From Steromphala cineraria (Eukaryota > Mollusca > Gastropoda > Trochida > Trochidae), in NCBI GenBank assembly GCA_916613615.1, contig OU744736.1, positions 682,001 to 746,000 of the forward strand: a stretch of 64,000 nt of DNA, written 5' to 3'. The stretch's first letter is position 1, and each line of letters starts with the position of its first letter. A model generated the notes under the pieces. It was not told the origin of the DNA. It was given only the letters and a program-made list of their open reading frames with translations, and searched no databases. The position numbers were made by a program, and so were the translations under genes. Below are positions 27,690-41,096 of this stretch, in pieces.

Positions 27690-30600
27690 TTGGAAAAGGA
27701 AGAAATTGAACAGCGACTTAAGAACGTGCTTGGAGCCTATGTTCATTCCCCAATTGGTCTTATTTATAAAGGCAATGAGGATTTGAGGGTGTGAAAATTT
27801 AAAGGCGCGTGACAACAATAAGCTTTAATATAGAAATATCAAACTTATATATTTACAAAGAGGACATAACAACCTTTCAGATGATATCAATTTTTTCTTT
27901 ATTTAACGATATTTCCAGTGAACGACAGCGACTTGAAAAACGTGCTCGGAGCCTATATGTTCATTCCCCAAATCGGTCTTACTTATATAGGCAATGAGGA
28001 TTCGAGGGTGTGTAAATTTAAGGCGCGTGACAACAATATGCTACTTGATAGAAATAGAAAACTTATATATTTACAAAGGGGACATAACAACCTTCCGATT
28101 ATATCAACTTTCCTTTATGTTACGATTATGTAACGATATTTGCAGTGAACGACAGCGACTTGAAAAAACGTGCTCGGAGCCTATGTTCATACCCCAGTTG
28201 GTCTTATTTATATAGGGAATCAAGCTACAAGGAGGGGTACACTTAAAGGCGCGTGACAACAATTTGCTGCAATATAGAAATATGAAACTTATATATTTAC
28301 AAAGAGGACATAACTACCTTTTAGATAATATTAATTTTCCTTTATTTAACGATATTTCCAGTGAACATCAGCGACTTTGAAAACGTGCTCGGAGCCTATG
28401 TTCATTCCCCAACTGGTCTTATTTATATAGGCAATGAGGATTCGAGGGTGTGTCAATTTAAAGGCGCGTGACAACAATAAGCTTTAATATAGAAATATCA
28501 TACTTATATATTTACAAAGAGGACATAACAACCTTTCAGATGATATCAATTTTCCTTTATTTAACGATATTTCCAGTGAACGACAGCGACTTGAAAAACG
28601 TGCTCGGAGCCTATGTTCTTTCCCCAGTTGGTCTTTTTTATTTAGGCAATGAGGATTCTAGGGTGTATAAATCTAAAGACGCGTGACAATAATATGCTAC
28701 AATATAGAAATATCAAACTTATATATTTACAAAGAGGACATAACTACCTTTCAGATGATATCAACTTTCTTTTATTTAACGATATTTCCAGGGAACAACA
28801 GCGACTTGAAAAACGTGCTCAGAGCCTATGTTCATTCCCCAATTGGTCTTATTTATATAGGCAATGAGGATTCGAGGGTGTGTAAATTTAAAGGCGCGTG
28901 ACAACAATATGCTTTAATATAGAAATATCAAACTTATATATTTACAAAGAGAACATAACTACCTTTCAGATGATATCAACTTTCCTTCATGTATTTAACG
29001 ATATTTTCAGTGAACATCAGCGACTTAAAAAACATGCTCGGAGCCTATGTTCAATTCCCAATTGGTCTTATTTAAATAGGCAATGAGGATTCGAGGGTGT
29101 GTAAATTTAAAGGCGCGTGACAACAGTAAGCTTTAATATAGAAATATCAAACTTATATATTTACAAAGAGGACATAACAACCTTTCAGATGAAATCAACT
29201 TTCATGTATTTAACGATGTTTTCAGTGAACAACAGCTAGCGACTTAAAAAACGTGCTCGGAGCCTATGTTCAATTCCCAATTGGTCTTATTTATATAGGC
29301 AATGAGGATTCGAGGGTGTGTAAATTTAAAGGCGCGTGACAACAATATGCTTTAATATAGAAATATCAAACTTATATATTAACAAAGAGAACATAACTAC
29401 CTTTCAGATGAAATCAACTTTCCTTTATTTAACGATATTTCTAGTGAACGACAGCGACTTGAAAAACGTGCTCTGAGCCTATGTTCATTCCCCAATTGGT
29501 CTTATTTATAAAGGCAATGAGGATTCGAGGGTGTGTAAATTTAAGGCGCGTGACAACAATATGCTACTTGATAGAAATAGAAAACTTATATATTTACAAA
29601 GGGGACATAACAACCTTCCGATTATATCAACTTTCCTTTATGTTACGATTATGTAACGATATTTCCAGTGAACGACAGCGACTTGAAAAAACGTGCTCGG
29701 AGCCTATGTTCATTCCCCAGTTGGTCTTATTTATATAGGGAATCAAGCTACAAGGAGGGGTACACTTAAAGGCGCGTGACAACAATTTGCTGCAATATAG
29801 AAATATGAAACTTATATATTTACAAAGAGGACATAACTACCTTTTAGATAATATCAATTTTCCTTTATTTAACGATATTTCCAGTGAACAACAGCGACTT
29901 GAAAAACGTGCTCGGAGCCTATGTTATTTCCCCAGTTGGTCTTTTTTATTTAGGCAATGAGGATTCTAGGGTGTATAAATCTAAAGACGCGTGACAATAA
30001 TATGCTACAATATAGAAATATCAAACTTATATATTTACAAAGAGGACATAACTACCTTTTAGATGATATCAACTTTCTTTTATTTAACGATATTTCCAGT
30101 GAACAACAGCGACTTGAAAAACGTGCTCGGAGCCTATGTTCTTTCCCCAGTTGGTCTTTTTTATTTAGGCAATGAAGATTCTAGGGTGTATAAATCTAAA
30201 GACGCGTGACAATAATATGCTACAATATAGAAATATCAAACTTATATATTTACAAAGAGGACATAACTACCTTTCAGATGATATCAACTTTCTTTTATTT
30301 AACGATATTTCCAGGGAACAACAGCGACTTGAAAAACGTGCTCAGAGCCTATGTTCATTCCCCAATTGGTCTTATTTATATAGGCAATGAGGATTCGAGG
30401 GTTTGTAAATTTAAAGGCGCGTGACAACAATATGCTTTAATATAGAAATATCAAACTTATATATTTACAAAGAGAACATAACTACCTTTCAGATGATATC
30501 AACTTTCCTTCATGTATTTAACGATATTTTCAGTGAACATCAGCGACTTAAAAAACATGCTCGGAGCCTATGTTCAATTCCCAATTGGTCTTATTTATAT

Positions 30601-33600
30601 AGGCAATGAGGATTCGAGGGTGTGTAAATTTAAAGGCGCGTGACAACAGTAAGCTTTAATATAGAAATATCAAACTTATATATTTACAAAGAGGACATAA
30701 CAACCTTTCAGATGAAATCAACTTTCATGTATTTAACGATGTTTTCAGTGAACAACAGCTAGCGACTTAAAAAACGTGCTCGGAGCCTATGTCCAATTCC
30801 CAATTGGTCTTATTTATATAGGCAATGAGGATTCGAGGGTGTGTAAATTTAAAGGCGCGTGACAACAATATGCTTTAATATAGAAATATCAAACTTATAT
30901 ATTAACAAAGAGAACATAACTACCTTTCAGATGAAATCAACTTTCCTTTATTTAACGATATTTCTAGTGAACGACAGCGACTTGAAAAACGTGCTCTGAG
31001 CCTATGTTCATTCCCCAATTGGTCTTATTTATAAAGGCAATGAGGATTCGAGGGTGTGTAAATTTAAGGCGCGTGACAACAATATGCTACTTGATAGAAA
31101 TAGAAAACTTATATATTTACAAAGGGGACATAACAACCTTCCGATTATATCAACTTTCCTTTATGTTACGATTATGTAACGATATTTCCAGTGAACGACA
31201 GCGACTTGAAAAAACGTGCTCGGAGCCTATGTTCATTCCCCAGTTGGTCTTATTTATATAGGGAATCAAGCTACAAGGAGGGGTACACTTAAAGGCGCGT
31301 GACAACAATTTGCTGCAATATAGAAATATGAAACTTATATATTTACAAAGAGGACATAACTGCCTTTTAGATAATATCAATTTTCCTTTATTTAACGATA
31401 TTTCCAGTGAACAACAGCGACTTGAAAAACGTGCTCGGAGCCTATGTTCTTTCCCCAGCTGGTCTTTTTTATTTAGGCAATGAGGATTCTAGGGTGTATA
31501 AATCTAAAGACGCGTGACAATAATATGCTACAATATAGAAATATGAAACTTATATATTTACAAAGAGGACATAACTACCTTTCAGATGATATCAACTTTC
31601 TTTTATTTAACGATATTTCCAGGGAACAACAGCGACTTGAAAAACGTGCTCAGAGCCTATGTTCATTCCCCAATTGGTCTTATTTATATAGGCAATGAGG
31701 ATTCGAGGGTGTGTAAATTTAAAGGCGCGTGAAAACAATATGCTTTAATATGGAAATATCAAACTTATATATTTACAAAGAGAACATAACTACCTTTCAG
31801 ATGATATCAACTTTCCTTCATGTATTTAACGATATTTTCAGTGAACATCAGCGACTTAAAAAACATGCTCGGAGCCTATGTTCAATTCCCAATTGGTCTT
31901 ATTTATATAGGCAATGAGGATTCGAGGGTGTGTAAATTTAAAGGCGCGTGACAACAGTAAGCTTTAATATAGAAATATCAAACTTATATATTTACAAAGA
32001 GGACATAACAACCTTTCAGATGAAATCAACTTTCATGTATTTAACGATGTTTTCAGTGAACAACAGCTAGCGACTTAAAAAACGTGCTCGGAGCCTATGT
32101 TCAATTCCCAATTGGTCTTATTTAAATAGGCAATGAGGATTCGAGGGTGTGTAAATTTAAAGGCGCGTGACAACAATATGCTTTAATATAGAAATATCAA
32201 ACTTATATATTTACAAAGAGGACATAACAACCTTTCAGATGAAATCAACTTTCATGTATTTAACGATGTTTTCAGTGAACAACAGCTAGCGACTTAAAAA
32301 ACGTGCTCGGAGCCTATGTTCAATTCCCAATTGGTCTTATTTAAATAGGCAATGAGGATTCGAGGGTGTGTAAATTTAAAGGCGCGTGACAACAATATGC
32401 TTTAATATAGAAATATCAAACTTATATATTTACAAAGAGGACATAACTACCTTTCAGATGAAATCAACTTTCCTTTATTTAACGATATTTCTAGTGAACG
32501 ACAGCGACTTGAAAAACGTGCTCGGAGCCTATGTTCATTCCCCAATTGGTCTTATTTATAAAGGCAATGAGGATTCGAGGGTGTATAAATTTAAGGCGCG
32601 TGACAACAATATGCTAGTTGATAAAAATATCAAACTTATATATTTACAAAGGGGGCAAAACAACCTTTCAGATGATATCAACTTTCCTTTATGTAACGAT
32701 ATTTCCAGTGAACGACAGCGACTTGAAAAACGTGCTCGGAGCCTATATGTTCATTCCCCAAATCGGTCTTACTTATATAGGCAATGAGGATTCGAGGGTG
32801 TGTAAATTTAAGGAGCGTGACAACAATATGCTACTTGATAGAAATAGAAAACTAATATATTTACAAAGGGGACATAACAACCTTCCGATTATATCAACTT
32901 TCCTTTATGTTACGATTATGTAACGATATTTCCAGTGAACGACAGCGACTTGAAAAAACGTGCTCGGAGCCTATGTTCATTCCCCAGTTGGTCTTATTTA
33001 TATAGGGAATCAAGCTACAAGGAGGGGTACACTTAAAGGCGCGTGACAACAATTTGCTGCAATATAGAAATATGAAACTTATATATTTACAAAGAGGACA
33101 TAACTACCTTTTAGATAATATCAATTTTTCTTTATTTAACGATATTTCCAGTGAACAACAGCGACTTGAAAAACGTGCTCGGAGCCTATGTTCTTTCCCC
33201 AGTTGGTCTTTTTTATTTAGGCAATGAGGATTCTAGGGTGTATAAATCTAAAGACGCGTGACAATAATATGCTACAATATAGAAATATCAAACTTATATA
33301 TTAACAAAGAGGACAAACCTACCTTTCAGATGATATCAACTTTCTTTTATTTAACGATATTTCCAGTGAACAACAGCGACTTGAAAAACGTGCTCGGAGC
33401 CTATGTTCTTTCCCCAGTTGGTCTTTTTTATTTAGGCAATGAGGATTCTAGGGTGTATAAATCTAAAGACGCGTGTCAATAATATGCTACAATATAGAAA
33501 TATCAAACTTATATATTTACAAAGAGAACATAACTACCTTTCAGATGATATAACCTTTCCTTCATGTATTTAACGATATTTTCAAGTGAACATCAGCGAC

Positions 33601-36600
33601 TTAAAAAACATGCTCGGAGCCTATGTTCAATTCCCAATTGGTCTTATTTATATAGGCAATGAGGATTCGAGGGTGTGTAAATTTAAAGGCGCGTGACAAC
33701 AGTAAGCTTTAATATAGAAATATCAAACTTTTATATTTACAAAGAGGACATAACAACCTTTCAGATGAAATCAACTTTCATGTATTTAACGATGTTTTCA
33801 GTGAACAACAGCTAGCGACTTAAAAAACGTGCTCGGAGCCTATTTTCAATTCCCAATTGGTCTTATTTATATAGGCAATGAGGATTCGAGGGTGTGTAAA
33901 TTTAAAGGCGCGTGACAACAATATGCTTTAATATAGAAATATCAAACTTATATATTAACAAAGAGAACATAACTACCTTTCAGATGAAATCAACTTTCCT
34001 TTATTTAACGATATTTCTAGTGAACGACAGCGACTTGAAAAACGTGCTCTGAGCCTATGTTCATTCCCCAATTGGTCTTATTTATAAAGGCAATGAGGAT
34101 TCGAGGGTGTATAAATTTAAGGCGCGTGACAACAATATGCTAGTTGATAAAAATATCAAACTTATATATTTACAAAGGGGGCAAAACAACCTTTCAGATG
34201 ATATCAACTTTCCTTTATGTAACGATATTTCCAGTGAACGACAGCGACTTGAAAAACGTGCTCGGAGCCTATGTTCATTCCCCAATTGGTCTTATTTATA
34301 TAGGGAATCAAGCTACAAGGAGGGGTACACTTAAAGGCGCGTGACAACAATATGCTTTAATATAGAAATATCAAACTTATATATTTACAAAGAGGACATA
34401 ACAACCTTTCAGATGAAATCAACGTTTATGTATTTAACGATATTTTCAGTGAACAACAGCGACTTAAAAAACGTGCTCGGAGCCTATGTTCAATTCCAAA
34501 TTGGTCTTATTTATATAGGCAATGGGGATTCGAGGGTGTGTAAATTTAAAGGCGCGTGACAACAATTTACTACAATATAGAAATATGAAACTTATATATT
34601 TACAAAGGGGGCATAACAAACTTTCAGATGATATCAACTTTCCTTTATGTAACGATATTTCAATTGAACGACAGCGACTTGAAAAACGTGCTCGGAGCCT
34701 ATGTTCATTCCCCAATTGGTCTTATTTATAAAGGCAATGAGGATTCGAGGGTGTGCAAATTTAAAGGCGCGTGACAACAATATGCTAGTTGATAGAAATA
34801 GAAAACTTAAATATTTACAAAGAGGACATTACAACCTTTCAGATGATATCAACTTTCCTTTGTTTAACGATATTTCCAGTGAACTACAGCGACTTGAAAA
34901 ACGTGCTCGGAGCCTATGTTCATTCCCTATTTGGTCTTATTTATATAGGCAATGAGGATTCGAGGGTGTGTAAATTTAAAGGTGCGTGACAACAATAAGC
35001 TTTAATGTAGAAATATCAAACTTATATATTTCCAAAGAGGATATAACAACCTTTCAGATGATATCAATTTTCCTGAATTTAACGATATTTCTAGTGAACG
35101 ACAGCGACTTGAAAAACGTGCTCTGAGCCTATGTTCATTCCCCAATTGGTCTTATTTATATAGGAAATGAATATTCGAGGGTGGGTAAATTTGAAGGCGC
35201 GTGACAATAATATGCTAGAATATAGAAATATAAAACTTACATATTTACAAAGAGGACATAACAACCTTTCAGATGATATCAACTTTCCTTTATGTAACGA
35301 TATTTCCAGTGAACGACAGAGACTTGAAAAACGTGCTCGGAGCCTATGTTCATTCCCCAATTGGTCTTATTTATATAGGCAATGAGGATTCGAGGGTGTG
35401 TAAATTTAAAGGCACGTGACAACAATAAGCTTTAATGTAGAAATATCAAACTTATACATTTACAAAGAGGATATAACAACCTTTCAGATGATATAAATTT
35501 TCCTCTATTTAACGATATTTCTAGTGAACGACAGCGACTTGAAAAACGTGCTCTGAGCCTATGTTCATTCCCCAATTGGTCTTATTTATAAAGGCAATGA
35601 GGATTCGAGGGTGTATAAATTTAAGGCGCGTGACAACAATATGCTAGTTGATAAAAATATCAAACTTATATATTTACAAAGGGGGCAAAACAACCTTTCA
35701 GATGATATCAACTTTCCTTTATGTAACGGTATTTCCAGTGAACGACAGCGACTTGAAAAACGTGCTCGGAGCCTATGTTCATTCCCCAATTGGTCTTATT
35801 TATATAGGAAATGAATATTCGAGGGTGGGTAAATTTGAAGGCGCGTGACAACAAAAGGCTACAATATAGAAATAAAATACTTAAATATTTACGAAGGGGA
35901 CATAACAACCTTTCAGATGATATCAACTTTCCTTTATTTAATGATATTTCCAGTGAACGACAACGACTTGAAAAACGTGCTCGGAGCCTATGTTCATTCC
36001 CCAATTGGTCTTTTTTATATAGGAAATGAATATTCGAAGGTGGGTAAATTTGAAGGCGCGTGACAATAATATGCTAGAATATAGAAATATAAAACATACA
36101 TATTTACAAAGAGGACATAACAACCTTTCAGATGAAATCAACTTTTATGTATTTAACGATAGTTTCAGTGAACAACAGCGACTTAAAAAACGTGCTCGGA
36201 GCCTATGTTCAATTCCAAATTGGTCTTATTTATATAGGCAATGGGGATTCGAGGGTGTGTAAATTTAAAGGCGCGTGACAACAATTTACTACAATATAGA
36301 AATATGAAACTTATATATTTACAAAGGGGGCATAACAAACTTTCAGATGATATCAACTTTCCTTTATGTAACGATATTTCAATTGAACGACAGCGACTTG
36401 AAAAACGTGCTCGGAGCCTATGTTCATTCCCCAATTGGTCTTATTTATATAGGCAATGAGGATTCGAGGGTGTGTAAATTTAAAGGCGCGTGACAACAAT
36501 ATGCTAGTTGATAGAAATAGAAAACTTAAATATTTACAAAGAGGACATTACAACCTTTCAGATGATATCAACTTTCCTTTGTTTAACGATATTTCCAGTG

Positions 36601-39110
36601 AACGACAGCGACTTGAAAAACGTGCTCGGAGCCTATGTTCATTCCCTATTTGGTCTAATTTATATAGGCAATGAGGATTCGAGGGTGTGTAAATTTAAAG
36701 GTGCGTGACAACAATAAGCTTTAATGTAGAAATATCAAACTTATATATTTCCAAAGAGGATATAACAACCTTTCAGATGATATCAATTTTCCTTTATTTA
36801 ACGATATTTCTAGTGAACAACAGCGACTTGAAAAACGTGCTCTGAGCCTATGTTCATTCCCCAATTGGTCTTATTTATATAGGAAATGAATATTCGAGGG
36901 TGGGTAAATTTGAAGGCGCGTGACAATAATATGCTAGAATATAGAAATATAAAACTTACATATTTACAAAGAGGACATAACAACCTTTCAGATGATATCA
37001 ACTTTCCTTTATGTAACGATATTTCCAGTGAACGACAGCGACTTGAAAAACGTGCTCTGAGCCTATGTTCATTCCCCAATTGGTCTTATTTATAAAGGCA
37101 ATGAGGATTCGAGGGTGTATAAATTTAAGGCGCGTGACAACAATATGCTAGTTGATAAAAATATCAAACTTATATATTTACAAAGGGGGCAAAACAACCT
37201 TTCAGATGATATCAACTTTCCTTTATGTAACGATATTTCCAGTGAACGACAGCGACTTGAAAAACGTGCTCGGAGCCTATGTTCATTCCCCAATTGGTCT
37301 TATTTATATAGGAAATGAATATTCGAGGGTGGGTAAATTTGAAGGCGCGTGACAACAATTTACTACAATATAGAAATATGAAACTTATATATTTACGAAG
37401 GGCACATAACAACCTTTCAGATGATATCAACTTTCCTTTATTTAACGATATTTCTAGTGAACGACAGCGACTTGAAAAACGTGCTCGGAGCCTATGTTCA
37501 TTCCCCAATTGGTCTTATTTATATAAGAAATGAATATTCGAGGGTGGGTAAATTTGAAGGCGCGTGACAATAATATGCTAGAATATAGAAATATAAAACT
37601 TACATATTTACAAAGAGGACATAACAACCTTTCAGATGATATCAACTTTCCTTTATGTAACGATATTTCCAGTGAACGACAGCGACTTGAAAAACGTGCT
37701 CGGAGCCTATGTTCATTCCCCAATTGGTCTTATTTATATAGGCAATGAGGATTCGAGGGTGTGTAAATTTAAAGGCGCGTGACAACAATAAGCTTTAATG
37801 TAGAAATATCAAACTTATATATTTACAAAGAGGATATAACAACCTTTCAGATGATATCAACTTTCCTTTATTTAACGATACTTCTAGTGAACGACAGCGA
37901 CTTGAAAAACGTGCTCTGAGCCTATGTTCATTCACCAATTGGTCTTATTTATAAAGGCAATGAGGATTCGAGGGTGTATAAATTTAAGGCGCGTGACAAC
38001 AATATGCTATTTGATAAAAATATCAAACTTATATATTTACAAAGGGGGCAAAACAACCTTTCAGATGATATCAACTTTCCTTTATGTAACGATATTTCCA
38101 GTGAACGACAGCGACTTGAAAAACGTGCTCGGAGCCTATGTTCATTCCCCAATTGGTCTTATTTATATAGGAAATGAATATTCGAGGGTGGGTAAATTTG
38201 AAGGCGCGTGACAACAATTTACTACAATATAGAAATATGAAACTTATATATTTACGAAGGGCACATAACAACCTTTCAGATGATATCAACTTTCCTTTAT
38301 TTAATGATATTTCCAGTGAACGACAGCGACTTGAAAAACGTGCTCGGAGCCTATGTTCATTCCCCAATTGGTCTTATTTATATAGGAAATGAATATTCGA
38401 GGGTGGGTAAATTTGAAGGCGCGTGACAATAATATGCTACAATATAGAAATATAAAACATACATATTTACAAAGAGGACATAACAACCTTTCAGATGATA
38501 ACAACTTTGATTTATTTTACAATATTTCCAGTGAACGAGAACGGATTAAAAAACGTTCTCGGAGCCTATGTTCATTCCACAGTTTGTCTTATTTATATAG
38601 GGAATCAAGATGCAAGGAGGGGTAGACTTAAAAGCGCGTGGCAACAATATACAAGAATAAAGAAATTTCAAACTTACATTTTTACAAAGAAGACATGACT
38701 ACCTTTCATATGTTATCAACTTTCATTTATTCAACGATATTTCCATGGATCGACAACGGATTGAAAAACGTGCTCGGAGCCTATGTTCATTCCCCAGATG
38801 GTCTTATTTAAAGAGGGAATTAAGCTACAAGGAGGGGTAGACTTAAAGGCGCGTGACAACAATATGGTAGAGTATAGAAATATCAAACTTACATATTTAT
38901 AAAGAGGACATAACAATCTTTCAAATGATATCAACTTTCATTTATTCAACAATATTTCCATGGATCGACAACGGATTGAACAACGTGCTCGGAGCCTACG
39001 TTTAGCCCCCAGTTGGTTTTATTTATATAGGGAATAAAGCTGCAAGGAGGGGTAGATTTAACGACAACAATATTATCAAACTTATATATTTACAAATAGG
39101 ACATAAATTA
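27690..39110 (+). repeat. Left arm: ~53 tandem copies of a 215-bp unit
   Basis: Each unit contains GTGCTCGGAGCCTATGTTCA, AATTGGTCTTATTTATATAG, AATTTAAAGGCGCGTGACAA and GATATTTCCAGTGAACGACA. Start positions step by 215 (28,434 to 28,649; 29,957 to 30,172; 36,241 to 36,456). Higher-order copies occur at 1,523, 1,504 and 859 bp (7, 7 and 4 units). A variant unit type carries GGGAATCAAGCTACAAGGAG instead of GGCAATGAGGATTCGAGGG. Most units hold a 72-codon ATG-started open frame whose stop overlaps the next ATG (ATGA). Units near 38.5-39.1 kb are the most diverged. Confidence 0.95.
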
Positions 39111-41096
39111 GTATTTATATAAGACAATGGTTGACATTAGTTTGGATATGCTAGAACGCATAGTTTCAAAGATAAGCCTAGGAGAAAACGATTTGCCATT
39201 TGTTTTACATTACATAAATTTGAATTGTAAAAGGAAAGAGAGTAAAAGACCAAAATATGCAACGAGAAAATCTACACATCTAGGTGATAAATTTTGCAAA
39301 TTTCATTTCAACTTTTAATGTCAGACTAGTCTGTTATCCAGACCCTTATGCAAAAAAGGGTTGGCAAGTGTTGTTGCTTAAGCTTTAAGTATTCTTCAAG
39401 ACTAATTTTGATTTTATTTATTAAAACTGTTAAACTTATTAAGTGGTTTTATTCTTTTTAATCTTTAACTGATCCTCCCCCAACCTTTGTCATTTTTCCT
39501 TTCATGACCCTCTTCTTGTATATATTTTCTGACTCTGAAAATCCCAAAAATAAAGTGAAATAACCAAGGTGTATATCGTCATGCAATTATTGTAATTTGT
39601 TCAAACATGTTGGGAACAATCAGAGAAACATTTGTGTAACGCGCATTATAAACGAATACACTTCCTTCTCATCTAGAGTATTGTTTACAAAGCTGAAATT
39701 CCTGGTTATTAGAATGTCTTAAGAAAGTTTCAAATTTTAGTTAGATTAAAGGATTTTTTACAATTCATTTAAGCAATTCCACCTCTAGCATGAGTGAGTG
39801 ATATATCTATCATATACATTGCTGTCTAAAGACTTCTTTTCTCTTACTTTCTAAATTACTCTCTACTTCTAAAGCTCAGTCCGTTTTGCCAGGTAATCTA
39901 TCTTTTATCAAGCAGTAGGTTTTGTTAACCATTAGCTGCACTAATTAAATTGTATCGAACAAGGTTGCGACTTACCTCAATATTTCATAAACATGTTTGA
40001 CCATCTTATTTTGTCCAATGTTTTACCAAATTTTTTATGTATATTTGCATCTTTATTTTATGATATATTATGATCTATTGATCATTGTACTAGATGGTGT
40101 CGTATAGACAGAACTATTAAGGCCGGGTACTTTATATTTAACATGGACTCATTTTAATTCTGCAATGTTTAAATATTATTTACGCGCATTACACGTAAGA
40201 GCATTTCATTATATATACAACAGTAGACAAATCTAAAGTGACCAATCAGAAGAAAATTTACCAACGAATGCCAACTTTCGACCAATGAAAATTCTCATGT
40301 TGTTATCTTTCGTAGCACCAGATACTAACGATTGATAGCTCAAGCTGCGCAATTCACTTTCTGGATCAAAGAAATCAAATGCGATTTCATTCCATGAGAT
40401 CAGAACTTTGTTAACCTCTAGTTATTGAACATACGATGTACGTTCATTGCGTGATTTGAACCGTCTCTATCAAGGTTAATAAAAAATCTATAAGAATGTC
40501 CATACGAAAGTTTGAACAATACATAACAATATGAAGGGGTCAGGGGATGATATTGATAACACACACAACCCTAAAATCTTAGATAACTATATTTTGTGGG
40601 ATGCAATACCATTATCTACCCCTATTTTACGTCCTCTTATTGCATCATACCTATGTTAAGATATTCCAAATCACTTTTAACCGATTTGGGAGGATGTCAT
40701 AAGCCATAATAAATGGCTCAAAATGTGGTTCAATGATCGTGTGTTACAAGGATTAGTGATGGTAATGACAGAAGAGAAAACTTACCAGGCAGGAATCTGA
40801 GTTAGAATGTTAGGTTGATTCTTAATCATTTTGTTTTAATCTTGTGGTATATCACAAAATGCCGAAATCCTTCTTGGAAGCTCAGGTCCCGTCAATTATA
40901 CCTATCCCTTGTACCCAGGTCGGAATGATTGGACATTTTAAAGCAATTGATTTGTTTAAAGTACAAAGCATTTTGTGATTAAATTTAAAGCTATAATACA
41001 ACTTTGTAAACTTATGTACACAATGAGGGTTATCATGTTTATTCCTGAAATAAGACATAACCATAACCAAACACAGGAATTTCTCAGTTTAATTTT
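39111..41096. other. Loop region of the foldback element
   Basis: Single-copy-looking sequence between the two arms. The longest notable open frame is 63 codons (39,127-39,318, starting MVDISLDMLERIV), unrecognised and without supporting features. Otherwise AT-rich, no transposase motif. Confidence 0.6.

Noticed and set aside
27600..38700. Dozens of 60-130 codon open frames as genes
   Set aside because: They are copies of one satellite unit read in several frames on both strands; no independent evidence of coding.
27690..39110. CRISPR-like array
   Set aside because: The repeated unit is 215 bp with no short repeat/unique spacer alternation, and the context is an animal genome.
39127..39318. 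63-codon gene in the foldback loop
   Set aside because: Too short, unrecognised, no conserved motif; kept only as part of the loop description.
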